This document shows, one piece after another, positions 32,181-45,781 of a stretch of 64,000 nucleotides of DNA. The DNA lies in NCBI GenBank assembly GCA_963932145.1, contig OZ010616.1, positions 46,383,650 through 46,447,649 on the forward strand, read 5' to 3'. Source of the DNA: Acanthosepion lycidas (lineage: Eukaryota > Mollusca > Cephalopoda > Sepiida > Sepiidae). Positions within the stretch are counted from its first letter, which is position 1; the number at the start of each line of letters is the position of its first letter. The notes beneath the pieces are model-generated. The model was not told the DNA's origin. It was given only the letters and a program-made list of their open reading frames with translations, and did no database searches. The position numbers were made by a program, and so were the translations under genes.

Positions 32181-33315
32181 TTGGCAGGTAGTGTTTCTTA
32201 TTGTCTTGCACACTTTTTTCTTTATTTTTACATTCAGAATGCTTTAAAAATTCCATTTACGAGACAACTGTTTATAATAAAATTCTATTCAATCAGTAGA
32301 CTCATAACGATTGAAAACAATGTTTTTGTTTGAGTTTGGGTTTGACCAATTCGTAAAAAAAAAAAAAAAAAAAAAATACTAATTAAGACATGCGTGTCCG
32401 TCAACAATAATCTTTGTCAATTTTATTTTTCAGTCTTTATGATGGTCGATACTTGATCTATCTCTTACTGTTACATCCCTGGGAAATGCTGGGCTCTACT
32501 GCCAGTTTTCAATAAGATAAGAAAGGTAATTAGCAAATGAGGTTCTAGATATGTTTTATTTTTAAACATGATCTTTTCTATGATTTATTCACAGTACTTT
32601 TGAAATACTATAATAATGTTAATAATTGGTGAATATCATGTTATTCTTTTTATGCATTAAGCTATCATTTTAAAAAATTTTTTATTGGCTTTCAAAAGTA
32701 GTTTTGTTCAAATGTCTGTTTACTTTTTAAATACTGTTAATATTAAAAATAACTAATATTATCATTAACTAGTAGGTACACATTGCTTTGCTAACAGAAA
32801 AATGATCAAATTTCAAATCTAAATTGTTTGCCTATTTAAAATACATACTAAATGTATTAGAAAATATTTTCAGTTTAAATACAGAATGAGTCAAAAATGA
32901 CTTCAACAGCTGCACTCTTTTTCTGTAAGTCTTCTCAATAAAGACACTCATTCTGATTTCATTTAAATTGTGTTTGCATTTGCATGTGTTTATGTATACT
33001 TTAATTCAATGACAGACCTAGAAATATTTCTACAAAATTTTTTAAATGGCCTTTAAAAATGATTTTTGATAAGTTCAATAAATGCGTATGATAATTTTTT
33101 TCTCTGGGTTTAATAAATTAATGATTTTTTTTTTTACAGAGAAATTAGCAGTCATTTATTCCCATCATTCTAATTGTTCCATTTTTGCTTGAATTTACTT
33201 TTTGTAGATTAATATTTTTTTAAATGTTTAACTTAAATTCACTTTATCATCATAAGTAATAAGCTGAACATTTACTTTGTGACTATCTCTATATTGTTGG
33301 GTTTTATGTACCAGT
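32181..33315. other. AT-rich, nothing recognised
   Basis: A run near 32356-32376; no gene or family recognised. Confidence 0.5.
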
Positions 33316-33541
33316 AAACATGAATAGATTGATATTGATATATGATAGATATAAATAGACCAATAATAATATATGATAGATATGAATAGACTAATATCAA
33401 CAGGTAGACATACATGAATAAACTGATATCAATAGAAAAACATGAATAAACTGTTATCAATAGATAGACATGAAAAGACTGATAGCAACAGATAGATATG
33501 AATAAAGTTATATTAACAAATAGACATGGATAGAATGATAT
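33316..33541. repeat. Degenerate minisatellite, ~30-bp unit
   Basis: Units built on ACATGAATAGACTGATATCA repeat about seven times with many changes. Interrupted at its right end by the LTR-like insert that follows, after which a partial unit (ATCAACATAGAAACAG) continues. Confidence 0.8.
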
Positions 33542-34385
33542 TGTTGTGGGATGTACACAGAGTGAAATATATCAGAAGTCAAAACTAAGTAAGATGAAGG
33601 TTATGCGTGCTTATAGCGTCCGTATCCCACAAAATATTGGTTATACAAACAATTTAAGAACAAATTACAAACTACTAAATACTGTTGTTAAAGATTTAAC
33701 ATTAAAGAAATTTTTATATCAACAATAAAATATACATGAAATGACAATTACAATGTTTGCTGTTGTAAGAATTAAGACAATGTCATAAGGAATGTTTGTG
33801 CAGAAATGTTGTTAAGAAATGTTGGTACTTTTTGATTGTTAAATTTAAAATGATTTGGTTTCTGCAAGGAAAAAGAAATTATGTGTTCGTTCATTTATCA
33901 GTATGTGTACATGTGTAATTTACAAGAATAAATGTTATCAAGAGTTGCTTCTCTTTGTCTGTGTAGACTAAGTTGGTGAAATATACAATTACTTTTTAGT
34001 AGTGATATTGTTTCACTATTCAAGTCAACTGTAGATGTTGGTTAACACACGGACAATGGTTGATGAAAGTTTGTTGAGATTTCAAGGTGGTGTGTGAGTC
34101 ATTGAATTGTCATGCACGGAGTTTGGTAGCATCTCATTGAACTCTGGTAGCTGACTGTCTGAATTGAGTCAGCTGCGGTTAATTTATAGATTTTTTGTGT
34201 AGCAAAATTGGTTCAAAAGAGCTTGGCAGGAAATAAGATTTGTTTGGAATTTTGCTACACTTTGGTGTTTATTAACCAATAAAAAGATTGGATTTGCAAA
34301 AACGAGATGATGATTGGCTAAAGGCTTTTCAGAGTAGAATACATTTTTCTGATGGGGGTTAAAGGCTAATGTAGAAGATTCCACA
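33542..34385. mobile_element. Putative solo LTR (~844 bp)
   Basis: Starts TGTTGTGGGAT and ends GATTCCACA, flanked by ATAT on both sides, inside a minisatellite. Its ends resemble those of the Gypsy-type LTR at 56,564-56,924. CAAT-like words and TTATAGA lie near 34180-34300. Orientation uncertain. Confidence 0.5.
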
Positions 34386-34639
34386 ATATCAACATAGAAA
34401 CAGTAAAATAACTATCGATAAGATACTAAAAGTCTCACTTACAGTAAGAGAAAGAAAAGCTAATTATTTTTATTTCATTTCACAATCATATTGCAACATG
34501 ATAAATATTAAGCTGTTGATAATTTTTTTTTTTTTTTTTTCCAACTTTACAATTTTATTGTTCAGCCCAGGATAGAGATTGTCCAGACTGAGCAGGAAGG
34601 GAATGTGTTACCTTATGTCTTATTTCAAACTCAGTCAGA

Positions 34640-34905
34640 TTGTGTGTGTGATTGTGTGTGTATGTATGTGTGTATTTGTATACATTAAATGGTAAAAGCA
34701 CATGTAAGTCACTCACTCACATCAAAGACATGTGATAATGTAATCAAGTGTAATCGCCCTTGTTTTATGATTACCTCCCTTTGGAGAACTCTTTCATTTG
34801 TAGAGGACTATAAATAGTGACTACGCTGGTATCAATTATTCTAAGTAGAATAAAGCTTCCTTAAGCCTACTCTTGCTCTCTTTTGTTATTACAATATACA
34901 TATAC
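34640..34905 (+). mobile_element. LTR-like promoter segment, left copy of an inverted pair
   Basis: Contains a CTATAAATAG TATA box near 34810, then CTGGTATCAATTATTCTAAG and AATAAAGCTTCCTT. The same sequence lies in inverted orientation at 36016-36240. A TATA box followed 50-60 bp later by AATAAA is typical of a retrotransposon LTR. Confidence 0.6.
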
Positions 34906-36015
34906 ATTGCATACATGCATACAAAGTCTCATACAGACAGTGTATGATGGACAGAGAATTAGCTCTTCTTCTATAATATAGATTTTCTTATCTTTATTTC
35001 TTTATCACAATGTTTCTTTTATCTTTTTGGTTTTTTCAGATGTGACAGATATAAGAAGGAAAACATATGCTCCCTCAAAACAAGATTTAATACTCCAAAA
35101 TACATCAGATAACTACTCATGTTATCAATCTACATCTAGTATTGATAATATGATCTTGAATTTTTATTTGATAAATCATTATCAACTATTATTGATTTTT
35201 GACTAGTACTTCTTTCATCTTAATTTGAATTGCTTTTTTTCATAACTACTATCATAGTCTTTGCTACTCTGTCCACATGACTATGGGCAGATGTCATGAC
35301 CTTGACCTTTTCTTCATTGCATCAACCACACCCTTCAGTTTAAGTTCATTTAGATTTATAATAAGCCTAATGACTTTTTAGTTCTTTCAATGTTCTGAAC
35401 CTAGTCAGAATTCATTTTGTGAATATTTTTATACTTTTATATTTCATAACACATCTCAGTTTATTTTTCTTGAGATTTTTTGTACTTTGCAGGACTAGTT
35501 AATGTTTTTACTCCCTTTCCCTATAACCTGGTGATTTCTCACCAAACATGAGGCAGAGATGATGACAAAAATCTCTACCGGTGTCAACACAGGTTCTGTA
35601 TTAAGTCCTCTTTTTTTGTCTGCCAACTGGACACAGTAGTTGGGCTTTCCCATCCATCCTTACTTCTGGATTTCTTACCCTTTGCTACTTCCAGCATTCA
35701 TAGCCTTTGCTACTTCTGGCTACCATGGGCTATTATCTTCTGGTATACTTCGCCTTCATTACTTCTGGCCCTTTCTTCAACCTTACTCATCTGGTTGATC
35801 TGCATTAATGGACCTACTTACAACAGCCCAAGACTTCCGGCTACACATTGATCCTTACTTCTGGCATCTCTATCTCAACCTAACTCATTTGGTTGAACAG
35901 CATTAATGGACCTGTGGACAACAACCCTGAACTTCCAGCAATCATGGTTTCAGCTTTCCTGTCAACCTTACTCACCTGGTTTGCAAGATTGCTGCATGCA
36001 TATCGTCCGGACTCA
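34906..36015. other. Spacer between inverted LTR-like copies, with ~97-bp direct repeats
   Basis: Mostly non-coding. Two copies of a ~97-bp unit lie at 35779-35875 and 35876-35972, each with CAACCT-ACTCAT-TGGTTGA and GCATTAATGGACCT. Confidence 0.6.
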
Positions 36016-36240
36016 AACAATGAAAGGAAGCTTTATTCTACTTAGAATAATTGATACCAGCATAGTCACTATTTATAGTCCTCTACAAACAAAAGAAATC
36101 TCTAAAGAGAGGTAATCATAAAACAAGGGAGATTACTCCCGATTACTTTATCACACATGTCTTTGATGTGAGTCAGTGACTTACATGTGCTTTTGCCATT
36201 TAATGTATACAAATACACACACACAACCTGCTCTGTATAC
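36016..36240 (-). mobile_element. LTR-like promoter segment, right copy of the inverted pair
   Basis: Inverse of 34650-34880, sharing GTATACATTAAATGG, ACATCAAAGACATGTG, the TATA box CTATAAATAG and AATAAAGCTTCC. The two copies diverge after the CTTCCTT word. Confidence 0.6.
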
Positions 36241-37009
36241 TTCGGTTAAAATACTACAGACGGCTCATCATTGAATTTAACCAGCAACTTTTCAACACTT
36301 TCACCGGACATATGAACTTAACTTTCTTAAAAAGTTAACTTACATGCTAATTTAACCTACAAGGACTCTGGTCTATATTCTAAATAAATTTTGTATTAAT
36401 TTGAAATGTCCTCATTCTGTTGTCCATTTTTGTTACACCTGTCAGATTTCATGTCTTATTTTTAAATGTTAGTGGGCCTCTTGTGGTATATACTTACTGG
36501 GGCACACAGTCCATATTATACTGTGCCCCCTCTAGGGGTCTACTACACTTCACAGACCATCAAACTATGACTATAAATAAATAATTAGTAATATCTTGAA
36601 TTTTTATTAGATAAAGCATTGTTAATCATTATAAATTTTCGCTAGTAATTCTTTATTCTCTATTTTAGTTGTTTTTTTCATGACTATTCAGTCATTCTAA
36701 GGTCATATTTTTCTTGTTTATGCAAACCATTATACTAGATGTGTTTCTTTAAAATTATTTCACAACAGTCATTCATTAATAGTGTTATTAAAACTTTATC
36801 TATAAATGTAAGAGCAATAACCCAATATTTTTTGTATATATTAATTTGTAATTATTACTATCATGTTCATTGAGATGTATTTATCAGTCATGCATTTACA
36901 AGTATAATTCTATACTCTTTCTAATTAATAATTATCTTGAGGTTAAAAATTTGCTGAAAAATAATTAAATCAGTATTCTCAACCTCTTTCTTCATTTACT
37001 CATTTTTAC
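36241..37009. other. Nothing recognised apart from a small hairpin
   Basis: GGGGCACACAGT and ACTGTGCCCC at 36509-36540 form a short hairpin. Otherwise AT-rich without features. Confidence 0.5.
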
Positions 37010-37073
37010 CAGGTTATTTTTACCAGTCATTTTTACCAGGTCATTTTTACCAGGTCATTATTACCAGGTCATT
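37010..37073. repeat. 14-bp tandem repeat TTTTTACCAGGTCA, ~5 units
   Basis: Five imperfect copies head to tail. Confidence 0.9.
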
Positions 37074-38056
37074 ATCAAATTGGAAAGAAAACTGGAAGTG
37101 GGACAAAGTAGATAAAATATTTCAATGAAAAAATTGAAAAACTGACAAACTCTGACAAAATTTTCAATATTTAAATTTTGACTATAGCTCAGAAATATAC
37201 CAAAGCTATCATTTCCCTTGTAAGCTTGCATTATTCTTAAGTGAAACCATCCTTAAATATCAATACCCAAAAAGTGTTATTACTGTAACTTGGGTCTGGG
37301 ATCCTTCGCAAAAAGAATATATATACAAATGTGCAATATCCCAAAGGCAATACTGATATGTAAAAAATAATCCTAATAGAATTTTTCACTCTTGTAACAT
37401 CAAATCCAAATCAAGTTGGGAGGGGCCTTCTCACTCCTATTGGAGGAACCCTTCCCTGATTGACCACCATGTCTTCAGGGGTGTAAGCAATAATGACATC
37501 CCATATTTCCAGGAACCAGTTCTATAAAGGCAGATAATCTTTAGGAACCTCTTCTGCTTAATTTCTTTTCAATCTGAGAATGGAAACAAATCACCTAATC
37601 GTATCAAAAATAATTAAACCATTTTGATTCTAAGCAGAGCTATAGTAGGTGGAAGTGGGGGCCTTGGCTCCCCCAATATTTTTATCAATTGTAGTATTTT
37701 CTACATGGTTTTATTATTGTATAAAATACAATAAAGAAAGAAATACAAGAAAGAAAAAAACTATCAAAGTAAGGAAGAACCTAGCTTTCATAAAACTCAG
37801 ATGAAAGAATTCTTCTTTAAAGGTGTATGATGATGGTAATTTCCCTTTATCATGTAGGTGCATTTTGATTTTAATTCGGAATTATGGTGAGTCTAATTAA
37901 ATAAAATAAAATATAAAAATGTACAAACGAATAGAAAAGATTAAATGTTCTTGCCACAAGTCATGTTGGTGGCCTTTGATAACTTAAGGCTAAATTCCCC
38001 CCCCCAAAAAAAAACATTTGTCTCTGCTATGGCCCTGCTCAGTTGATTGTACTCTT
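37074..38056. other. Nothing recognised
   Basis: AT-rich; no gene, RNA or repeat family recognised. Confidence 0.5.
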
Positions 38057-38388
38057 CTTTCTATTACTTCAAATGTTATTTTTAGTGGATACCTATGTCT
38101 GAATAGATGACTCATTCTTTTAAACAGTGTTTACTATACTAGCCTGCATACCCGAGAAAGCTAAATAAAGAAAATGTGTCTTTTGGTAGGGCTCAAACCT
38201 ACATCTCCTTTTGTTGGAAAAACCATCTTCTGGTCTAGCATGCTCTAGACCATTTGGTCAGGGGATGCAGATCAGTAGATGTAATATGCACTGAAAATAT
38301 ACACTGTTTTAAAAAACAATGAGGCATCTATTCAAACATGGCTATCTACTAAAAATAATGTTTGAAGTAATAACAGTGTCAAATTAAA
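38057..38388. mobile_element. Fold-back element with ~84-bp inverted ends enclosing a tRNA-like SINE
   Basis: Left arm 38057-38141 and right arm 38306-38388 are inverted copies (best block TGAATAGATG-CTCATT-TTTTAAAACAGTGT). The interior, minus strand, carries a tRNA-like stretch: CTAGAGCATGCTAGACCAGA followed by the B-box-like GGTTTGAGCCCTACC (38195-38275). Confidence 0.7.
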
Positions 38389-39914
38389 AATAAATCCATT
38401 AATTCTTTAGAAATTATTTTTCTTTTTATTACTTTCAAATTAACTCAATCTACTTTGAAATGTACCTGATTTCAGCTTACAAATTTCCCTTTGGTCTTCT
38501 TGGAATGTTATAATTTATAGTTAAAAAATGCAAAAAGAACTAAGAATTTTGACTAATACTTTTAGAATTAGATTAGAACAGGCATTGCATTTTTACCAGT
38601 TCTTGTCCTTTTTGTGAATATTGGTGTAACTGTGCTATATACAGAAACATAATCAGAAAAAAAACATCAGGATATCAACAATTAACAATTTAGGAAATAG
38701 ATTTTAAGACATTTTATACACTGTGCAATGATTGAAAAAGAAATATCACGGCATAAACAATTTGGGGAAATAAAATATAATCAATACAAAATCTCACTTG
38801 ACTATAAGTTTTCAAAACAGTCCTTATGTACATACAATTTCTATGATGTTATATTCTTTAATTATATAGTTCATTTTAAATTTCTATATGTTCTAAAAAT
38901 ACTTTTCCCATATTTATTGTTTTACTTAAAATTTTTGGCAAAATTTGAACTTCATGAAAATTCAATTTTTTTATTTTCAAGGGTGCTTAAACCATAGGAT
39001 TCTATATCTATAATATAGTGTGCCTCATGATAAAGCATCAACTAGTAAGCTAGTCTTACAAACCATTGTTATTATAGTAAATTTTATCTTTGTTGGATAC
39101 CAAAACTGTTGATAGGTGTTGTTTTGAGCTAGAATAAACTATGCTTATTAAATACTAATAAAACATTAGTTTTTGACTATTATATTGGAATAGTTAATAT
39201 TATTTTGCTTATTTACGGTATCCACATCCTTTCCATTTTTTTACACATCGTACCAAAGTTTTTAGTTTAGTGATATTTATGAAAAAAAATATAAGTTAGT
39301 ATCTTTCTCCATATATCTGTTTTTTCATTGTCTGTTTTTTCCATAAATTACTATATATTTTCTGTCTGATTCATTCACAAGAAGAATTTTGTGAAAATCA
39401 GTTTAATGTATTTTTTCATTGATATCTTAATAAAAATTTGTGAATTAAACATAGATGCAACTTGTATATATATTGACTAATTGTAATCACAAAATCGTTT
39501 TGTATATTTTTCATTCAGTTATGTATTTTGGTGCATCTACATTTGCTGAAAAATTGATGGCATGAAAAAAAAATCTAATCTACAAAAGTAATTAAAAAAA
39601 AATTATTTCAAGATTTAAATAACATCAGCATAACAATATTTTTATAAAATGCTAGATACACAGACTTGAACCTAATATTGTTGGTGTTAATAAAACTGCT
39701 TTTATATGTATGTAGAAAGTACTTTTATTACTTCTATCAGTTACTTTTATCCATCCGTACGATGGGTATTATTCTGCTAGTATTCTGAAATACTCTAAAA
39801 TTTTGGTAATTTTCAGTGGTGTCATTTAAATTCTCTAAACCATACTTACTTCCCTTGAATCGTGTCGCGAAGCAATTTTCTCTAACTTTTGCGATAACTC
39901 GGGAAAAGCAGTTT
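38389..39914. other. AT-rich, nothing recognised
   Basis: A plus-strand 89-codon frame at 38728-38997 is rich in Phe/Tyr/Lys and looks like AT-rich chance sequence. No other feature. Confidence 0.5.
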
Positions 39915-40156
39915 AGGCACGGTGGAGTAATGGATAGTGGCTCGGATTGAGGAATCGGTGAGTCGAATGCGAATTCCAGTCGAATCCATTACATTCGCTT
40001 ACGTGCTAATAATACCCTTGGAAAAAAAAAGGTATGAATCCGTTTCTTCTCCTCCCAGCTATGGGTAAAGGACAGACCGGTTTTATAGCTTTGGATGGCA
40101 ACTGGTCTACCGCAGAAAGAACGCCTAAGAAGAAAGTGTGTATCACGCATGGCACA
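39915..40156 (+). mobile_element. SINE family 1, copy 1 (5' portion)
   Basis: Starts AGGCACGGTGGAGTAATGG, has B-box-like TTCCAGTCGAATCC and the conserved body AGCTATGGGTAAAGGACAGA then GATGGCAACTGGTCTA. Truncated and followed by (TA)n. Confidence 0.75.
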
Positions 40157-42039
<1,883 letters not shown>

Positions 42040-42192
42040 ATCTACTAATTAATCCATAGCTATGGGGGTAGAAAAGGTAGATTCATACCTTTCTTAAAAG
42101 TATTTGCATGTAAGTGAATATAACAAACCTGACTAGAATTCAAATTCTGCTCTCAGATTTTCAATTCAGACTAATCTATTTCACCACCTGCA
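42040..42192 (-). mobile_element. SINE family 1, copy 2 (inverted, degenerate)
   Basis: Reverse complement shows GGTATGAATCTACC, AGCTATGG and TTGAATTCTAGTCAGG matching the family body and head. Confidence 0.65.
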
Positions 42193-42265
42193 CATCCAAT
42201 CTTACAGCACCTGGTATTTCCAATCAGTCACCCATGTAGGTACTAACCCAACTCAACTAGTGTTA

Positions 42266-42282
42266 TCTATCCATAACTGATG

Positions 42283-42362
<80 letters not shown>
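42266..42362. repeat. (TATC)n(TA)n microsatellite
   Basis: About 15 TATC units followed by about 14 TA units. Confidence 0.95.
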
Positions 42363-42365
<3 letters not shown>

Positions 42366-42529
42366 AAACTGTTCACCAATCTGCCACTGTTGTGTTTGTC
42401 TTGGCAATGTTATTACTTGGGGACTGCTGGTGGCCCACTGTTGGCCTGCCAGTGGCTGCTATCAAAGGAACACTTTCATTGCCTTCAGCAGCCTGCCAGC
42501 GAACCACTAACGGCTTGCATGTAGGGCTA

Positions 42530-42905
42530 TCTATCTATCTATTTCAGTCTGTTCATATCTATCTGTTACAATCTGTTCATATCTCTTTCTATCACAGCCT
42601 GTTCCTATTTATCTATATCTATCTATCTCATTCTATTCATATTTGTATATATGTATGTATAAGACTAAGAGAGTACTGAAAGGTTCTCAGCCCAAAACAC
42701 TTTCAAAAATTAGTATTCTAATTTTTTATCATTTTGATTTTGAAAAGTAGTATGTATAGATGGATCGGTGTAGCTGAGTCGTTAGAATGTCCACTTTCTA
42801 ACCAAGAAGTCTAGGTTTGAACTTCACCATGGTTGATTTGTCAGGGTGGTAGCTTTATGATACTATCAGCCTGCAAAGACAATCATACAAGAACTGGTGT
42901 TTCAA
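42530..42905 (+). repeat. Duplicated block, copy 1, ending in a tRNA-derived SINE (family 2)
   Basis: TATC-rich start, then GAGAGTACTGAAA-GTTCTCAG (42670), then a tRNA-like SINE from 42762: GGTGTAGCTGAGTCGTTAGA then TCTAGGTTTGAAC as B-box. The same series recurs at 43735-44140. Confidence 0.75.
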
Positions 42906-43299
42906 TGTGATATGGCTGTAAGTCCAAGAGTGGGTTGGAAATCATTTAAAGGGTAAAACATTTAGGTTTTAAGTAATTTTTTTTTAAATAAGAAAAACAT
43001 GTTTATTAAAAAATAGGATGTGATAATTCTGAAAAAGAATAAAAAAAGAACAATGGAACACTATTTTAAAAAAATTAAATAAAATGCAAGTAAAAACAAG
43101 AACCAACTATAATAATTATTGTTTCCTGTTTGAGTTCTGGGAAAAAGTGTTAAATTAACAAACAGGTAGGGTTAGGGTCTTAATAAATTTGTGTTGTGGG
43201 TGGAGGTCAGAAAATCTCCTCAAAAAAATAAACATTTCCTACTTAAATTTCATACTTAAAATCAGGATGGTGGCCATCATGTATTACATGATAGAAAGG
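42906..43299. other. Nothing recognised
   Basis: AT-rich spacer between the duplicated blocks. Confidence 0.5.
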
Positions 43300-43735
43300 T
43301 TGTTTTGAGAGTTCTTAGATAGCAAGAAGTTGAAAAGTGTTAAAAAAGTATATGATATCAAACTTCCAAATCATATAGGTGACAGGCATGACCTCACCTG
43401 TAATGTTTGTGGCAGGTTTTGCTTGACTAAAGCAGGAAAATTGGGTCATGAGTAAAGTCATCATACCAGAATACTGACCAACTACAAAATTGTAATAAAT
43501 ACTAACAATGCACATCATTTTTGTGAAAAACTGTGTAAATCAGTTGGTGGGCTTAAGAGAGACAGAAATATTCATAAAAATAAACCTAATGGCAACACAA
43601 TTTGTGTGCCTCATATCTACCAATGTTGTATGAGAAATTTTCAAAGTTTGTATGATTTAAAGAAACATATCTGTTTGAGGAACAAATGTATTTTACAGTG
43701 ATAGGGTCATATTTGACATTGAAGCAGTAACCATT
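43300..43735 (+). pseudogene. LINE 3' fragment with zinc fingers
   Basis: Plus-strand frame reads LTCNVCGRFCLTKAGKLGHE, then CEKLCKSVGGLKR and CCMRNFQSLYDLKKHIC, i.e. up to three C2H2-like fingers with stops. The LINE at 49.2-52.8 kb ends with the same kind of finger (YCSICGLLCKSLAGLKCHL). The fragment ends in CCATTATC(TATC)n. Confidence 0.65.
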
Positions 43736-44140
43736 ATCTATCTATCACAATCTGTTCATACCTCATTCTATCACAGTCTGTTTCTATCTATCTATACGTA
43801 TCTATCTCAATCTATTGATATTTCTCATTCTATTCATATTTATGTGTGATTGTATGTATATATATATATGTATAAGAGAGTACTGAAAAGTTCTCAGCCC
43901 AAAGCACTTATAAAAATCAGTATTCTAATTTTTGATCATTTTGATGTTGGAAAGTGGGATGGGCTAAGTACTTTTCAGCACTCTGCCATACTTCAGTTTT
44001 CATAAATATGTATGGATGGGTCAGTGTATGGTTAGAATGTTTGCTTTCTAACCATGAAACCAAGGTTCAAATCTCACTATGGTTCATTTATCAGGGAGGT
44101 GACTTTGTGATTGTATCATCCTGGGAAGACAATCAATGTT
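43736..44140 (+). repeat. Duplicated block, copy 2, with SINE family 2
   Basis: Direct copy of 42530-42905: same TATC-rich start, the same GAGAGTACTGAAAAGTTCTC and the tRNA-like SINE from 44014, with B-box AAGGTTCAAATC. Confidence 0.75.
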
Positions 44141-44163
44141 GATGTTTTGTACCTGACAGAAAG

Positions 44164-44680
44164 TGTAGCATCCCACTACCACTTCACTATCAATTTATAA
44201 TTTTGTACATTTTTGTACAAAAAAGTGGATCAGAGACTTCTCAGATTAGTAAATGTTTTCAGGAAATAGTTTCTAATTGGTCAATGCCAACCAATCAGAT
44301 CATCCTTATGTGAAGAATAATTCTTCCTGCACAGTGATCTTGATCCTGTTATGTGATTACATTATCTATAAATAGCTGACATGAGTTCGCTCATTCTCTT
44401 TTCTCTCTTCTTCCTGCGAAGATGTGATCTTCAGCATTCTCGTTTCGACCATGGGCGGTCAGACGTTAAAAGCATATTCACACACGTACATATGTACAAA
44501 CTTTTCCAACCTACATTACAAACATACAGAACATTTCCAAACATGCAACAAGAACTTTTCTCTTTGAAATATGCTTATAAAACTACAGTTTAATAATTAA
44601 ACCAACTTTTATGAATACAGATAAAATATTCCCAATCTAAGAGACATAACTCTGACTTCTGAAACAACTAGACCACTACA
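44164..44680 (+). mobile_element. Putative solo LTR (~517 bp)
   Basis: Starts TGTAGCATCCCACTACC and ends CCACTACA. Has CCAATCAGA near 44290, TATAAATAGC near 44369 and a pyrimidine-rich initiator-like stretch after it. Flanks GAAAG and GAAGA are only similar, so target duplication is unproven. Confidence 0.45.
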
Positions 44681-45395
44681 GAAGAACTCAGCTGTTCCAA
44701 CTGCTTAAAATGTTTTGGCCAGAGATGACATTCTCCTGCCAGAATTCTCCACCTCAGTTCTTACTTTAACCACAAAGGAATTGTCTCCTTTCACTAAGCT
44801 GCCTATCTTTGAACTGCTGTGGTTGATGGCTAATTCCTATGATTGCCAGGTATCCCTTTTTCCTGGGCATGTCCGGTACTGGATAATTTTGTCCCTAGTT
44901 CCATACTGACCTTTTAGGGATACCCCAAATATCTCAGATCTAGTTTATTTTCAAATTATGTAATAAAAATATATTTTTACTACTATCATGTGGTTCTTGG
45001 TTGTAACTTATAGTAATTATACTTTCCTTTCTCAGATTCTCTTTATGAAAATAAACCCAAATGTAATGAGGAAATTAGTGTTGCTAGAAGTTTACACAAA
45101 ACTGCCAAGTTTATTTCTCTGTTGAATAAATATTTTCAAATATTTCACTTTTACAGAATTTCTTTTTCTTAGCTTGTATTAAATACTTTTCAAATGATTT
45201 TATTTTCATTTTCCTCATAACCTATTAAAATTATTGCTGTATTTGCTTTGTTTTTAAATTAAGTCTCCTTTTGGTCTGAGTGTGTAGGCATGTATAAATT
45301 TATATATATATATATAATTTGAAATATGTTAAAGACTGCTCAATGTTTATTTTCATTAGATAGAGCAAATTTTCTTTACAATTGGAATTAAAATA
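44681..45395. other. Nothing recognised
   Basis: A less AT-rich stretch at 44710-44910 has a 64-codon plus frame with no recognisable similarity. Confidence 0.45.
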
Positions 45396-45588
45396 CCTTT
45401 AGTTAATGACCGTTTTCACCTATGAATTTTAATTTTAAAATTTGCAGTTTGTACTGTGATACTGGTTAGTTGAAGAAAACTTTCTTCAACTAACCAGTAT
45501 CCCACTACAAACTGATACCATAAACAGTTTGAAAAATCCTGCAAATCTTAAAATTAAAATTTGTAGGTGAAAATGGTCATTGACTAAA
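45396..45588. mobile_element. Palindromic MITE with ~80-bp arms
   Basis: Ends TTTAGTTAATGACC and GGTCATTGACTAAA; the centre GTTAGTTGAAGAAA and TTTCTTCAACTAAC is perfectly paired. Arms are interrupted by an insertion in the right arm near 45525. Confidence 0.75.
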
Positions 45589-45616
45589 TGTATCTTAATT
45601 CCATTTGTAAAGAAAG

Positions 45617-45781
<165 letters not shown>

